A stretch of 64,000 nt of DNA. It comes from Saccharopolyspora spinosa NRRL 18395 (GTDB taxonomy: Bacteria; Actinomycetota; Actinomycetes; Mycobacteriales; Pseudonocardiaceae). The translations under genes and the position numbers were made by a program. The stretch covers positions 712,458 to 776,457 of the forward strand of contig NZ_GL877878.1 in NCBI RefSeq assembly GCF_000194155.1, written 5' to 3'. Positions within the stretch are counted from its first letter, which is position 1. Every line of letters starts with the position of its first letter. The notes beneath the pieces were generated by a model, which searched no databases, had not been told where the DNA came from, and worked only from the letters and a program-made list of their open reading frames with translations. Positions 51,994-62,721 of this stretch are shown here, one piece after another.

Positions 51994-54465
51994 TCAGCGG
52001 CGCATTCTGCTCATCTCGGGGTCGAACACGGGGTCAGCGACGACCGTTGCCGGATGTCGCTGGTCGAAGTAGGACACCCGCACGGGGGTGCCCGGACCGG
52101 ACAGGTCCGCCGGCAGCCACGCGTAGGCGAGGCTCGCTCCGACGCTGTGCCCATAACCGGCGCTCGTGGTGAAACCGACGGGGGTGCCGTCGGCGAACAC
52201 CGGCTCGGATCCCATCAACACGGTGCCGTCGTCGATCGTCAGACAGCACAGCCGCCGCCGCGGACCGCTTTCCCGGCGCCGCAGCAGCGCCTCTCGTCCG
52301 ATGAACTCGCCTTTGTCGGCCTTCACGGCGAAGGCCAGACCGGCTTCATCGGGGTCGTGCAAGCTCCACATGTCCGCCCCCCAGGCTCGATATCCCTTTT
52401 CCAGGCGCAGTCCGTTGAACGCGCCGCGACCGCCGGGGAAGATGCCGTGCTCGGCACCGGCGGCGGCCAGCAGGTCCCACAGCCGCCGGCCGAACTCCGC
52501 CGAGCAGTACAGCTCCCAGCCGAGTTCGCCCACATAGGACAGTCGCAGTGCGAGCACCGGAACTTCGCCGACGTACAACCGCTTCGCGCGGAAGAACCGG
52601 AAGGCCTCGTGCGAGACGTCCCGGTCGGCCAGCTCGGCGAGCACGTCCCGGGCCCGCGGGCCCCACAGGCCGATGCAGCAGGTTCCGCCGGTGATGTCGC
52701 GGACCTGCACGGTCTCGTCGGCGTGCCGGCGCAGCCAGGCGATGTCGCGCGGACCGTTGCAGCCGACCTGGAAAGCGTCGCGCCCCAGCCGGGCGACCGT
52801 GATGTCGGCCCGGATGCCCGCGTTCGGTTCCAGCATCAGCGTGTAGGTGACGTAGCCGGGCGGGCGGTCGAGCTGGTTGGTGGTCAGCCGCTGCAGCAGG
52901 TCCAGCGCGCCGCGACCGCGGACTTCCGCTCGGGGAAGCGAAGTCATGTCGTACATCGCGACTCGCTCACGGGTGGCCTGGTGTTCGGCACCGACGATCG
53001 GGGACCAGTAGCGTCCCGCCCACGGCCCGGGCTCGACGATTTCCCGGCCGTCGACCAGGGGCTTGTTGCTCTCGTACCAGTGCGGTCGCTCCCAGCCGGC
53101 GGCTTCCAGGAACACCGCGCCGAGCTCGCGCTGGCGGTCGTGGAACGGGCTGGTGCGCAGCGGGCGCGGGTGCTCCGGCGGCTGCTGCGGGTGGATGATG
53201 TCGTAGACCTCGCGGAAGCTCTGCGCACCGCGCTCGCCCACATAGGACGGACTGTGCGCGAAGTCCTCAAAGCGGCGGAGATCGGCCTGCCGGAGGTCGA
53301 CGTCGGGCACCTCGCCGGCCAGCCATTGCGCCATCGCGCGGCCGACCCCGGCGGCGTGAGTGATCCAGACGGCCTCGGCGACCCAGAAGTTGTCGATCTC
53401 GTTGGACGGCCCCAGCACCGGCATCCCGTCGGCGGTGAACAGGAACAGGCCGTTCATGCCCTCGGCGATCTCGGTGCGCTTCAGCGCGGGCAGCAGCTCG
53501 CGGGCGTCCGCCCACGGCCCGGCGAAGTCTTCGGGGGTGAACGGCTGCACGGACGCCATGCCCTTCCAACCACCGCCCTCCGACGGCGCCTCGGCGCCCG
53601 CACCCGGCGCGGCGGTGGGCAGCAGGTCGTTGCTGTGCACCGGAATCGCGCGGTGCTGGTAGGAGCCGATGCCGTAGCGGTCGTGGACCTGCCGGAAGTA
53701 CATGGAGCTGTCCTGGTGCCGCAGGATCGGCTGCCGGACCTCGTCGGCGCCCGGTTCCAGGCCCGGCACCGGGCTGGTCACGGCGTACTGGTGCGCCAGC
53801 GGTTGCACCGGGATCGACACCCCGGCCAGCCGGCCGATCTTCGGGCCCCAGATACCCGCGCAGCACAGCACGGTCTGCACCGGCACGTCGCCCCGCGAGG
53901 TGCGAACGGCGCGGACCTTTCCACCTTGGACGTCGAAGCCGATCACCTCGGTGTTACCGGCGAACCGCACGCCGAGCCGCTTCGCTTCGCGGGTCATGGC
54001 TTCCGCCGCACGGACCGGCTTGGCGATCCCGTCGGTGGGCACGTGCAGGCCGCCGTGGATGCGCGACGGGTCGACCTGCGGGATGCGGTCGTGCACCTGC
54101 TGCGGGTCGAGCAGCTCGCCGCGGATTCCCCACGCGGTGGCCAACCCGAGCTTGCGCTTGAGGTCGCCCCAGCGTTGCGGCGTCGCGGCGACCTCGATCC
54201 CGCCGACCTGGTGGAAGCAGGGCTGCCCGTCGAGCTCGAGCCCGGAGTAGCACTGGACCGTGCTGGCGGCCAGGCGGCTCATCGTCTCCGACGGGTTGGT
54301 CTGGAAAACCAGGCCCGGCGCATGGGAACTGGAGCCTCCGGTGGCGAACAGCGGGCCCTGCTCGACGACCAGGACGTCGGTGATCCCGAGGCGCGCGAGG
54401 TGGTACGCGGTGCTGCATCCCACGATGCCTGCCCCGACGACGAGAACTTGCACGCTCAGGTCCAT
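51994..54465 (-). CDS. dmg: dimethylglycine oxidase/dehydrogenase
   Basis: An 823-residue fusion of an N-terminal FAD amine oxidase domain and a C-terminal GcvT folate domain. It converts N,N-dimethylglycine to sarcosine and hands the carbon to THF. Visible: Rossmann VLVVGAGIVGCSTAYHLARL, SSSHAPGLVFQTNPSETMSR, FHQVGGIEVA, LAHQYAVTSPVPG, YGIGSYQHR (substrate and cofactor pocket), YDMTSLPRAEVRGRGALDLL, GGTCCIGLWGPRARDVLAEL and GYRAWGADMWSLHDPDEAGL. The match along the full length to Arthrobacter-type dimethylglycine oxidase is good from memory. First gene of the minus-strand betaine/C1 unit. Confidence 0.93.
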   Translation of the reverse strand: MDLSVQVLVVGAGIVGCSTAYHLARLGITDVLVVEQGPLFATGGSSSHAPGLVFQTNPSETMSRLAASTVQCYSGLELDGQPCFHQVGGIEVAATPQRWGDLKRKLGLATAWGIRGELLDPQQVHDRIPQVDPSRIHGGLHVPTDGIAKPVRAAEAMTREAKRLGVRFAGNTEVIGFDVQGGKVRAVRTSRGDVPVQTVLCCAGIWGPKIGRLAGVSIPVQPLAHQYAVTSPVPGLEPGADEVRQPILRHQDSSMYFRQVHDRYGIGSYQHRAIPVHSNDLLPTAAPGAGAEAPSEGGGWKGMASVQPFTPEDFAGPWADARELLPALKRTEIAEGMNGLFLFTADGMPVLGPSNEIDNFWVAEAVWITHAAGVGRAMAQWLAGEVPDVDLRQADLRRFEDFAHSPSYVGERGAQSFREVYDIIHPQQPPEHPRPLRTSPFHDRQRELGAVFLEAAGWERPHWYESNKPLVDGREIVEPGPWAGRYWSPIVGAEHQATRERVAMYDMTSLPRAEVRGRGALDLLQRLTTNQLDRPPGYVTYTLMLEPNAGIRADITVARLGRDAFQVGCNGPRDIAWLRRHADETVQVRDITGGTCCIGLWGPRARDVLAELADRDVSHEAFRFFRAKRLYVGEVPVLALRLSYVGELGWELYCSAEFGRRLWDLLAAAGAEHGIFPGGRGAFNGLRLEKGYRAWGADMWSLHDPDEAGLAFAVKADKGEFIGREALLRRRESGPRRRLCCLTIDDGTVLMGSEPVFADGTPVGFTTSAGYGHSVGASLAYAWLPADLSGPGTPVRVSYFDQRHPATVVADPVFDPEMSRMRR

Positions 54466-54688
54466 CGCTGCCGCCTTGTTGCGCCTACGACAACTCTCTG
54501 CGTTAAACGCAACATTGCGCTTCGACCCGGGGCCGCGTCAAGGACATGTGCGAGTCAATTTCGACATTGGGCCGACTGTGGCACGGAGTGGTCGATTAGC
54601 GACGCAGCGTGTTTGCCAAAGAGGTCTCCAGGAGAGCGCGGTCCCGAAAGGATCAACCGGATCCCGTTGTGGGCAAAGGGAGTTCGGC

Positions 54689-55345
54689 TCAGATCAACTG
54701 GCGGATGGCCCGCTCGAAGTGGTCGACGTGCGCGACCGCAATGCGGTCGGCCCGGTCGGCGTCGGCGGCGATGAGCGCCTTGAGCAGCTCGGCGTGTTCC
54801 CCGACGTGATCGGAGACCTTCGGCAGCCGGTCGAAGAACAGGTGCCAGATCCGCAGCGCCAGGTTGTAGTACTGGTTGAGGGTGCCTTCGAGGTAGCGGT
54901 TGTGGGTGCAGCGGTAGATCGTGCGGTGCACCCGCGAGTCGACGTCCATGATCGCCGCCTGCTCGCCGCCGAGGTCCTCGACCAGTGCCCGCAGCTCGTC
55001 GAGCTCGGCCCGCTCGGCGTCCGTGGCGTGCTCCGCGGCGCGGCGGGCGGCGTGGCCCTCCAGGCGGTGCCGCACATCGGCGATCAGGGCGTGATCGGTG
55101 ATGTTGACCTCGGTGACGAAGCTGCCGCGGCGCGGGTAGATCGCCACCAGCGACTCGGCCTCCAGTCGCTTGACGGCCTCCCGGAAGGGGGTGCGGCCGA
55201 TGCCGAGTTCGGTGATCAGCGGCTCCTCCTGCACCGGTGCGCCGGGCGGCAGCTCCAGCGTCAGGATCAGGTCGCGCAGGGTCAGGTACGCGCGCTCAGC
55301 CTGCGACGGGCTGTCGCCGGATCGGGAATTGACGGCTGCGGACAC
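54689..55345 (-). CDS. GntR-family (FCD/VanR-type) regulator
   Basis: A 218-residue regulator. The winged helix (about 15-80) contains ERAYLTLRDLILTLELPPGA, TELGIGRTPFREAVKRLEAE and PRRGSFVTEV. The FCD all-helical sensor domain has the metal-site Asp/His residues: VDSRVHRTIYRCTHN, then HVGEHAELLKALIAAD and VAHVDHFERAIRQL. It probably senses a carboxylate such as betaine, dimethylglycine or sarcosine (inference from context). It is divergent from soxB with an operator between. GTG start. Confidence 0.92.
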   Translation of the reverse strand: MSAAVNSRSGDSPSQAERAYLTLRDLILTLELPPGAPVQEEPLITELGIGRTPFREAVKRLEAESLVAIYPRRGSFVTEVNITDHALIADVRHRLEGHAARRAAEHATDAERAELDELRALVEDLGGEQAAIMDVDSRVHRTIYRCTHNRYLEGTLNQYYNLALRIWHLFFDRLPKVSDHVGEHAELLKALIAADADRADRIAVAHVDHFERAIRQLI

Positions 55346-55366
55346 GTCTCGTAGCCTACCCGAAAG

Positions 55367-55380
55367 ACTGATATACCAGT
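55367..55380. promoter_or_regulatory. GntR operator candidate
   Basis: ACTGATATACCAGT is a near-palindrome (ACTG with CAGT; ATA with TAC) in the 86-base gap between the GntR gene and soxB. It has the T-G-x-T-A-x-A-C-C-A character of FCD-type GntR sites. Confidence 0.6.
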
Positions 55381-55431
55381 TGTCGGCGAACTTCTGCCGC
55401 TAGGTGTTCCCTGGTCGTCCCGGAGGCTGAC

Positions 55432-56655
55432 ATGGCCCCACATCCCGTCCTGCCGCAGCCGCCGCCGCGGCTGTGGCGCAGTCCGGAACCAAAGCGGCAC
55501 TACGAGGTGGTGATCGTCGGCTCCGGCGGCCACGGTCTGGCGACGGCCTACTACCTGGCGCGCAACCACGGCATCCGCGACGTCGCGGTGCTCGAACGCG
55601 GCTGGCTGGCCGGTGGCAACATGGCCCGCAACACCACGATCATCCGCTCCAACTACCTCTTCGACGAGAGTGCGGCGCTCTACAACCACGCGCTGGACCT
55701 GTGGGAGCAGTTGCCCGCCGAGCTGGAGTACGACTTCCTGTTCAGCCAGCGGGGCGTGCTCAACCTCGCGCACACCGAGCAGGAGGTCCGGGACTCGCGG
55801 CGGCGGGTGTTCGCCAACCAGCTCAACGGGGTCGACGCGGAATGGGTGGAACCGGCCGAGATCGCGGAGCTCTGCCCGATCCTGAACCTCTCCGACGACA
55901 TCCGGTACCCGGTGCTGGGCGCGACGCTGCAACGGCGCGGCGGGATCGCCAAGCACGACCACGTGGCGTGGGCGTTCGCGCGCAAGGCCGACGAGGTGGG
56001 CGTGGACCTCGTCCAGGGCTGCGAGGTAACGGGATTCGAGACCGACGGCGACCGGGTGACCGGGGTGCAGACCTCGCTCGGACCCATCGGCGCGGGGCGA
56101 GTGGCGCTCGCGGCGGCGGGGCGGACGACGCTGCTGACCGATGGGCTCGGCCTGCGGTTGCCGTTGCAGAGTCACCCGTTGCAGGCCTTGGTGTCGGAGC
56201 TGCTGGAGCCGATCCACCCGTGCGTGGTGATGTCCAACCACGTGCACGTCTACTGCAGTCAGGCGCACAAGGGCGAACTGGTGCTGGGCGCGGGCATCGA
56301 CACCTACAACGGCTACGGCCAACGCGGCTCGGTGCACGTGATCGAACGCCAGATGGCCGCGGCGCTGGAGCTGTTCCCGATCTTCGCGCAGGCGCACGTG
56401 ATCCGGACCTGGGCGGGCACGGTGGACGTCACGCCGGACGCGTCGCCGATCATCGGGCCGACCCCGTACGAGAACCTCTTCATCAACTGCGGCTGGGGGA
56501 CCGGCGGTTTCAAGGCGACGCCCGGCGTGGGCTGGGTGTACGCGCACACCATCGCCACCGGTCGCCCGCACCCGCTCAACGAGCCCTACGGACTCGACCG
56601 GTTCACCACCGGAGCCCTGATCGACGAACACGGCGCAGCCGCCGTCGCCCACTGA
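55432..56655 (+). CDS. soxB: heterotetrameric sarcosine oxidase, beta subunit
   Basis: A 407-residue flavoprotein subunit that oxidises sarcosine. FAD-binding [20 protein letters not shown] near residue 26, [19 protein letters not shown], covalent-flavin region [20 protein letters not shown] (the conserved His of SoxB), and C-terminal [15 protein letters not shown] plus [22 protein letters not shown] 55432. Start of soxBDAG. Confidence 0.96.
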   Translation: MAPHPVLPQPPPRLWRSPEPKRHYEVVIVGSGGHGLATAYYLARNHGIRDVAVLERGWLAGGNMARNTTIIRSNYLFDESAALYNHALDLWEQLPAELEYDFLFSQRGVLNLAHTEQEVRDSRRRVFANQLNGVDAEWVEPAEIAELCPILNLSDDIRYPVLGATLQRRGGIAKHDHVAWAFARKADEVGVDLVQGCEVTGFETDGDRVTGVQTSLGPIGAGRVALAAAGRTTLLTDGLGLRLPLQSHPLQALVSELLEPIHPCVVMSNHVHVYCSQAHKGELVLGAGIDTYNGYGQRGSVHVIERQMAAALELFPIFAQAHVIRTWAGTVDVTPDASPIIGPTPYENLFINCGWGTGGFKATPGVGWVYAHTIATGRPHPLNEPYGLDRFTTGALIDEHGAAAVAH

Positions 56656-56679
56656 GGAGGTCGCCTGGTCTCCAGTCCT

Positions 56680-56751
56680 CCGCAATTTCCATTGAAATCG
56701 AAGATCCGATTTCAATGGAAATCGAAGATCCGATTTCAATGGAAATTGCGG
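56680..56751. repeat. 21-bp inverted repeat with internal 24-bp duplication
   Basis: CCGCAATTTCCATTGAAATC plus G (56680-56700) and its exact reverse complement (56731-56751) enclose a duplicated unit AAGATCCGATTTCAATGGAA plus four bases. The result is a hairpin array in the soxB-soxD gap. It could be a terminator/processing element or a mobile intergenic repeat. The AT-rich character is unlike the surroundings. Confidence 0.9.
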
Positions 56752-56785
56752 ACCCCCAAGATCTTGATCTGGTTTGGAGTCCCTG

Positions 56786-57052
56786 ATGCTGCTGATCCAT
56801 TGCCCGTGGTGCGGGGATCGGGATGAGACCGAGTTCCACTACGGCGGTCAGGCCCACGTCGACTACCCGGACAACCCGAACGACATGGGGGACGCCGACT
56901 GGGCCGGATACCTGTTCATGCGCGACAACCCGCGCGGTTTGTTCCACGAGCGCTGGTCGCACACCGCTGGCTGCCGGCGCTGGTTCAACGTCGTGCGCGA
57001 CACCGCCACCAACGAGATGCACCCCGAGACCGCCGGAAAGGTGGCGCCATGA
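56786..57052 (+). CDS. soxD: heterotetrameric sarcosine oxidase, delta subunit
   Basis: An 88-residue zinc-binding subunit beginning [20 protein letters not shown], with C-x2-C near residue 6 and His/Cys ligands [15 protein letters not shown] near residues 57-71. The GTCCCTG context is weak as a ribosome site. The start is fixed by the family N-terminus, and the stop overlaps soxA by four bases. Confidence 0.93.
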   Translation: MLLIHCPWCGDRDETEFHYGGQAHVDYPDNPNDMGDADWAGYLFMRDNPRGLFHERWSHTAGCRRWFNVVRDTATNEMHPETAGKVAP

Positions 57053-59858
57053 CACGCCTTGGCACGGGCGGTCGCATCGACCGGACCCGAACGCTGCGGT
57101 TCACCTTCGACGGCATCGAACTCGCCGGGCACCCCGGCGACACGCTCGCCTCCGCGCTGCTGGCCAGCGGCCGGATCGAGGTCGGTCCGTCGATCTACCG
57201 GGCACGGCCGCGCGGCATCGTCACGGCCGACTGCGCCGAACCGAACGCGCTCGTGCAGGTGCTGGGCGGCAGGCCGGAACCGCTGGTGCCCGCCACGCAG
57301 CTGGAGCTCTACGACGGCTTGCAGGTCGCGAGCCTCTCCGGCGTCGGCTGGCTCAGCGACGCGCCGGATTCCACGGTCCACGACAAAAAGTACGTGCACG
57401 CCGACGTCGTCGTGGTCGGTGCCGGGCCCGCCGGGCTCGCCGCCGCGCTGGCCGCCGGGCGCAGCGGCGCGCGGGTGGTGCTGGTCGAGCAGGGCCGCGA
57501 GCTTGGCGGGTCGCTGCTCGACGGTGGCGAGCTCATCGACGGTCGCCCTGCCAGCGAGTGGATCTCGCGCGCAGCAAGGGAATTCGTCGACTCACCGGAG
57601 GTGCGGGTGCTGACCCGCGCCACCGCCGTGGGCCACTACGACCACAACTACCTGCTCGTCGCCGAAAACCGGGGCGACCGCAAGCGGCTGTGGCACGTGC
57701 GTGCCCAGCGGGTCGTGCTGGCCACCGGCGCGCACGAGCGGCCGATGGTCTTCGCCGACAACGATCGGCCCGGCATCATGCTCGCCTCGGCCGTTCGCAG
57801 CTACCTCAAGCGTTTCGCCGTGCTGCCGGGCCGGGAGGCCGTTGTCGTCACCACCTCCGACAGCGCCTATCTGACCGCGCTCGACCTGGCCGCCGCAGGT
57901 GGGCACGTCCGCGCCGTCGTCGACACCCGGCCGGAACCGCCGCAGCGGCTGGTCGAGCAAGCCCGCTCGCTGGGCGCGCAGGTGTTCACCGGCTCGGCCG
58001 TCATCGGCACGGCGGGGGACCGGCGGGTGTCGTCCGTGCGAATCGCCCAGATCGACGACGAGGGCCTGCTCGCCGGCACGCCGGTGGACGTCGACTGCGA
58101 CCTGCTGGCGGTCTGCGGCGGCTGGAGCCCCGCCGTGCACCTGTTCAGCCAGGCCGGCGGCGAGGTGCGCTGGGACCATCTGGTGTCCGCGTTCGTGCCG
58201 GTGCAGAAAACGGGGCTGCCCAAGGTGATCGGTGCCGGGCGTGGCACCTACGACCTCGCCGGATGCCTCGCCCAGGGCTTGGCGGCCGGGGCCGAGGCGG
58301 CGACCGCGAGCGGCTTCCGGGTCGCCGCGCCCGGCCGGTCGCCCAGCCGCGTCCGCTGTGGCTGGTCCCGGCGGAGTCCGGTGACCCGGCACAGTGGACA
58401 GATCACTTCGTCGACCTGCAAAGGGATTCCACGGTCGCCGACGTGTGGCGCGCGATCGGCGCGGGGATGCGCTCGGTCGAGCACGTCAAGCGCTACACCA
58501 CCATCAGCACCGGCAGCGACCAGGGCAAGACCTCCGCGGTCAACGCCATCGGCGTCATCGCCGACGCGCTGCTGGCCGAATCGCCGGGTGCGGTTGACAC
58601 CACGACGTTCCGGCCGCCCTACACGCCGGTGTCGTTCGCGTTGCTGGCCGGACGCGACCGGGGCCGGTTGCACGACCCGGTGCGGACCACGCCGATGCAT
58701 TCCTGGCATGTCGCGCACGGCGCGGAGTTCGAGAACGTCGGCCAGTGGAAGCGGCCCTGGTACTACCCGCGCCCGGGCGAGGACATGGCCGCTGCGGTGC
58801 GCCGCGAATGCCTGGCGGCGCGCACCGGGGTGGCGATGCAGGACGCCACCACGCTCGGCAAGATCGAGATCGTCGGCCCGGACGCACCGGAGTTCCTGAA
58901 CCGGATCTACACCAACGCCTTCGCCAAGCTCCCGGTCGGCAAGGCCCGCTACGGCGTCATGTGCAAGGCCGACGGGATGGTCTTCGACGACGGTGTGTCG
59001 ATGCGGCTGGCCGAGGACCGCTACCTGATGAGCACCACGACCGGCAACGCGGCGGCGGTGCTGGAGTGGCTGGAGGAGTGGCTGCAAACGGAGTGGCCGC
59101 ACCTGGCGGTGCACTGCACCTCGGTGACCGAGCAGTGGGCCGCGGTGGCGGTGGTCGGGCCGGACTCCCGGGAAGTGGTGGGCCGCGTGGCACCGGACCT
59201 GGACGTCTCGGCCGCGGCCTTCCCGTTCATGGAGTTCCGGGAAACCGTGCTGGGCAACGGGATTCCGGCCCGGATCTCCCGCATCTCGTTCTCCGGCGAG
59301 CTGGCCTTCGAGATCAATGCGGCCGCCTGGTACGGCATGGCGGTGTGGGAGGCGGTGCACGAGGCCGGCCAGGACTTCGGCATCACGCCCTACGGCACCG
59401 AGACCATGCACGTGCTGCGGGCCGAAAAGGGGTTCGTGATCGTCGGGCAGGACACCGACGGCACGGTGACGCCGCACGACCTGGGCATGGACTGGGTGGT
59501 GTCGAAGCGCAAGGACTTCGTCGGCAAGCGCTCGTTCGCCCGCCCCGACACCGCGCGCGCCGACCGCAAGCAGCTGGTCGGGCTGTTGCCGATGGACCCA
59601 GCGGAGCTGCTGCCGGAGGGCGCGCACCTGGTGGAGCCCGGCACCCCGCTGGAGCCGCCGGTGCCGATGCTCGGGCACGTCACCTCCAGCTACCGCAGCG
59701 CGATCCTGGACCGGACGTTCGCGATGGCGTTGGTGCGCGACGGACAGCAGCGCATCGGCGAGGTGCTGCACGTGCCGGTCCACGGCCGGTCGATCCCGGT
59801 CGAGGTGACCCAACCGGTGTTCTACGACGTGGAAGGAGCCCGCCGTGACGGTCGCTAG
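57049..59858 (+). pseudogene. soxA: sarcosine oxidase alpha subunit, frameshifted
   Basis: The large subunit carries the NAD-binding, THF and active-site-related domains. The first frame has [20 protein letters not shown] (N-terminal 2Fe-2S-like domain), [20 protein letters not shown] and [20 protein letters not shown]. At about 58330-58350 the correct reading moves to another frame, in which [20 protein letters not shown], the GcvT-like [20 protein letters not shown] and the C-terminus follow. The total 2810 bases is one short of 937 codons, so a single base is missing, probably in a C/G run. With it restored the protein has about 936 residues, near the usual length. True mutation or sequencing error cannot be told apart here. 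Confidence 0.9.
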
Positions 59859-60474
59859 CCCCGCTCACTCCCGGGTCGGTGCCCTGTCCCTGCGCCGCAG
59901 CCCGCTGGCCGACCGCGCGGCGGAGCTCGCCGCGCACGGCGCCGACGGTCCGCGCGGTGTTCGGCTGGCCGAAGAACCGTTCCTGACCCAGGTGAACCTG
60001 CGGGTGCACCCGGGCAGCCCGGCGGTGGCGCGCATCGAGCACGCCCTGGACCTTGCGCTCCCGCACCAGGAACCGAACCTGGTCTCGGGCGACGAGAACG
60101 GCGCGGCGCTGTGGCTCGGCCCGGACGAATGGCTCCTGGTCGCCCCGGACGGCCACGCGGACCGACTGGTCGGCTCGGTCCGAAGCGCCCTGTCGGACTC
60201 CTTGGGGTCCACAGTGGACGTGTCGGCGAACCGGACGACGTTGCGCCTCTCCGGCCCGGCGTCCCGCGAGGTCCTGGAGAAGATCTGCTCGCTGGACCTG
60301 CACCCGCGCGCCTTCACCCCGGGCCGCTGCGCCCAAACCCTCCTCGGCCGAACCCAAGCGGTCCTCTGGCAACTCGGCCCGGAACCCAACTACCGGATCC
60401 TCGTCCGCAGTTCCTTCGCCGACTACCTGGCGGACTTGCTTCTCGACGCCATGCGGGAGTTCACCGCGCCCTGA
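59845..60474 (+). CDS. soxG: heterotetrameric sarcosine oxidase, gamma subunit
   Basis: A 209-residue subunit with the SoxG pattern [52 protein letters not shown] and [20 protein letters not shown]. It has a gtg start and its first 14 bases overlap the soxA end. It completes the soxBDAG order typical of actinobacteria and proteobacteria. Confidence 0.94.
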   Translation: MTVASPAHSRVGALSLRRSPLADRAAELAAHGADGPRGVRLAEEPFLTQVNLRVHPGSPAVARIEHALDLALPHQEPNLVSGDENGAALWLGPDEWLLVAPDGHADRLVGSVRSALSDSLGSTVDVSANRTTLRLSGPASREVLEKICSLDLHPRAFTPGRCAQTLLGRTQAVLWQLGPEPNYRILVRSSFADYLADLLLDAMREFTAP

Positions 60475-60641
60475 TTGGTCGCTGCGAACGGCCTGTTCGC
60501 CTCGATAGGCGGCGCAAACGGTCCGTTCGCTCCCGCGAGCCCGCGAGCACGAGATCGTCGGGCGACCGTCGTGCCCCTGTGCCTCAATGGTGGCTGGCTG
60601 CTCGGAGCAACGGCATTCGAGCTGCCGACCGAGGGGGACGC

Positions 60642-61469
60642 ATGCCGACTGCCACCACGCGCGACGGTGTCGAGATCTACTACAAGGACTGGGGAAGCGG
60701 ACTCCCGGTGGTGTTCTGCCACGGCTGGCCGCTGAACGCGGATGCCTGGGAAGACCAGATGAAACTGGTGGCCGACCACGGCTTCCGCGGCATCGCCCAC
60801 GATCGCCGCGGCCACGGCCGCTCCAGCCAGCCCTGGGGCGGCTACGACTTCGACACCTTCGCGGACGACCTCGACGACCTGATCAACTCGCTGGATCTGC
60901 GTGACATCACGCTGGTCGCGCACTCGATGGGCGGCGGCGAACTCGCCCGCTACATCGGCCGCTACGGCACCGGGCGGGTCAGCAAAGCCGTGCTGCTCTC
61001 CGCGATCCCACCGCTGATGATCAAGACCGAGGGCAACCCCGAGGGCGTGCCCGCCGAGGTGTTCGAGGAGATCAAGAACGGCATCCTCGCCGAGCGCTCC
61101 CAGTTCTGGAAGGACACATCCGTTGGGTTCTTCGGCGCCAACCGGTCCGGCAACAAGGTCACCCAGGGCAATCGGGACGCCTTCTGGTTCATGGCCATGC
61201 AGGAGTCCATCGAAGCGGGGGTGAAGTGCGTGGACGCCTTCGCGCGCACGGACTTCACCGAGGACCTGCAGAAGTTCGACATCCCGACGCTGGTCGTCCA
61301 CGGCGAGGACGACCAGGTCGTGCCCATCGACGCCACGGGCCGCAAAACCGCCGAACTCATCCCGAACGCGACCCTGAAGGTCTACGAGGGCGGCTCGCAC
61401 GGCATCGCGATGGTCCCCGGGGACAAGGAGAAGTTCAACGGTGATCTCCTGCAGTTCCTCAAGAGCTGA
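60642..61469 (+). CDS. alpha/beta hydrolase, chloroperoxidase type
   Basis: A 275-residue cofactor-free haloperoxidase/esterase-like hydrolase. It starts MPTATTRDGVEIYYKDWGSG, with oxyanion VVFCHGWPLNADAWEDQM, nucleophile AHSMGGGELARYIG (Ser near residue 97), Asp in HGEDDQVVP and catalytic His in GGSHGIA. The family can perhydrolyse organic acids in vitro; the natural substrate is unknown. ATG with GAGGGGGAC site. It is convergent with the reductase, 10 bases apart. Confidence 0.93.
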   Translation: MPTATTRDGVEIYYKDWGSGLPVVFCHGWPLNADAWEDQMKLVADHGFRGIAHDRRGHGRSSQPWGGYDFDTFADDLDDLINSLDLRDITLVAHSMGGGELARYIGRYGTGRVSKAVLLSAIPPLMIKTEGNPEGVPAEVFEEIKNGILAERSQFWKDTSVGFFGANRSGNKVTQGNRDAFWFMAMQESIEAGVKCVDAFARTDFTEDLQKFDIPTLVVHGEDDQVVPIDATGRKTAELIPNATLKVYEGGSHGIAMVPGDKEKFNGDLLQFLKS

Positions 61470-61479
61470 CCGCGGCGGA

Positions 61480-62667
61480 TCAGCGGCGCGACAGGGCCGG
61501 CGCCGCCAGGGACGTGATGAGACGGCGGCGGTGGACCGCGAACTGCTTGGGGCTGTTCATCGCGAACACCGCGATCGTCCGGCCGCCGCGCTGGTAGGTC
61601 GCGACGAAGCGGCGGGTCTTCAACGAGCCGTCCACCACCGTGATCCGGTCCTTCGCCCCGGCGTAGCCGGCGAACTGCAGCGTCGAACCGTACTGCCGCG
61701 ACCAGAAATGCGGCACTCCCGCGTAGGTGGCGACGGTCTGCCCGGCCAGCAGGTTGCGCACCGCGACCGGCGGCTGGTTCATCGCCGTCGACCAGTGGTC
61801 GCTGCGGACGGTGCGCGACCAGTGCACCGGCTGGTACCGGGCGATGTCGCCCACTGCCACCACGTTCGGCAGCGAGGTCGCGCACCCGGAGTCGGTCACG
61901 ACGCCGTCGCGGAGCTTCAGCCCGGAGCCGCGCAGCCAACGGGTGGCGGGCTCGGCGCCGACCTCGACGACCACCGTATCGGCCGGGATAACCCGACCGT
62001 CGGCGAGCTCCACGCCGGTGACCCGGTCGTCCGCGAGAACGCGCGTTGCGGGCGTCCCGCACCGCACCCGCACCCCGTAATCCTCGTGCTGCGCGAAGCA
62101 AAGCGGCGCCAGCTCGATGCCCAGGGTGCGCGCCAGCGGCAGGTGCTGGGCGTCGACCAGCGTCACCTCGGCGCCCAGGGACCGGCAGGTCGAGGCGATC
62201 TCGGTGCCGATGAGCCCGCCACCGACGACCACAACCCGCGCCCCGGCGCGGATATCGCCGCGCAGCGCCAACGCGTCGTCGACGGTCCGCAGCCGGTGGC
62301 AGCCGGGGGCTTCCGCGGTGCCCGGCAGGTTCAGCCGGGCCGACCCGGTGGCCAGCACGACGCCGTCGGCGAGGACCTCGCTGCCGTCGGCGAGCACCAC
62401 CGCGCCGCGCTTGGTGTCCAGCCGCGCCGCCGGAACCCCCAACCGCCACTCGGCGGCGAGGTCGGCTTCCTCCTGCTCGCTGCCCAGCGAGAGCTCCTCC
62501 GGCTGCAACTGCCCGGCCAGGAACTCCTTGGACAGCGGCGGCCTGTCGTACGGGCGGTGCGCTTCCGCCCCGATGATCACCAGCCGCCCGTCGAAGCCCT
62601 GTTCGCGCAGCTCCTGCGCGGCACGCCAGCCGGCCACCGACGAGCCGACGACTGCGACCGTGTTCAT
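61480..62667 (-). CDS. FAD-dependent ferredoxin-NAD(P) reductase
   Basis: A 395-residue reductase of the type serving bacterial Rieske oxygenases and P450s. FAD site VAVVGSSVAGWRAAQELREQ, RPYDRPPLSKEFLAGQ, NAD site VVVVGGGLIGTEIASTCRSL, VVVEVGAEPATRWL, CATSLPNVVAVGDIARYQ and C-terminal W-rich GKP-type domain. It lies beside soxBDAG, so it may feed electrons to a Rieske glycine-betaine demethylase located elsewhere (inference). ATG 62667. Divergent from the IclR gene. Confidence 0.92.
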   Translation of the reverse strand: MNTVAVVGSSVAGWRAAQELREQGFDGRLVIIGAEAHRPYDRPPLSKEFLAGQLQPEELSLGSEQEEADLAAEWRLGVPAARLDTKRGAVVLADGSEVLADGVVLATGSARLNLPGTAEAPGCHRLRTVDDALALRGDIRAGARVVVVGGGLIGTEIASTCRSLGAEVTLVDAQHLPLARTLGIELAPLCFAQHEDYGVRVRCGTPATRVLADDRVTGVELADGRVIPADTVVVEVGAEPATRWLRGSGLKLRDGVVTDSGCATSLPNVVAVGDIARYQPVHWSRTVRSDHWSTAMNQPPVAVRNLLAGQTVATYAGVPHFWSRQYGSTLQFAGYAGAKDRITVVDGSLKTRRFVATYQRGGRTIAVFAMNSPKQFAVHRRRLITSLAAPALSRR

Positions 62668-62721
62668 GCTTCGACCGCGGCCGGTGCGGTGGCCCCGATG
62701 AATGACAACAAGCCGACCTCC

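Noticed and set aside
56823-57400. 5' part of a 1011-codon plus-strand frame ending at 59858
   Set aside because: Only its part after about 58340 is real soxA. The earlier part is a shadow of soxD and the first soxA frame.
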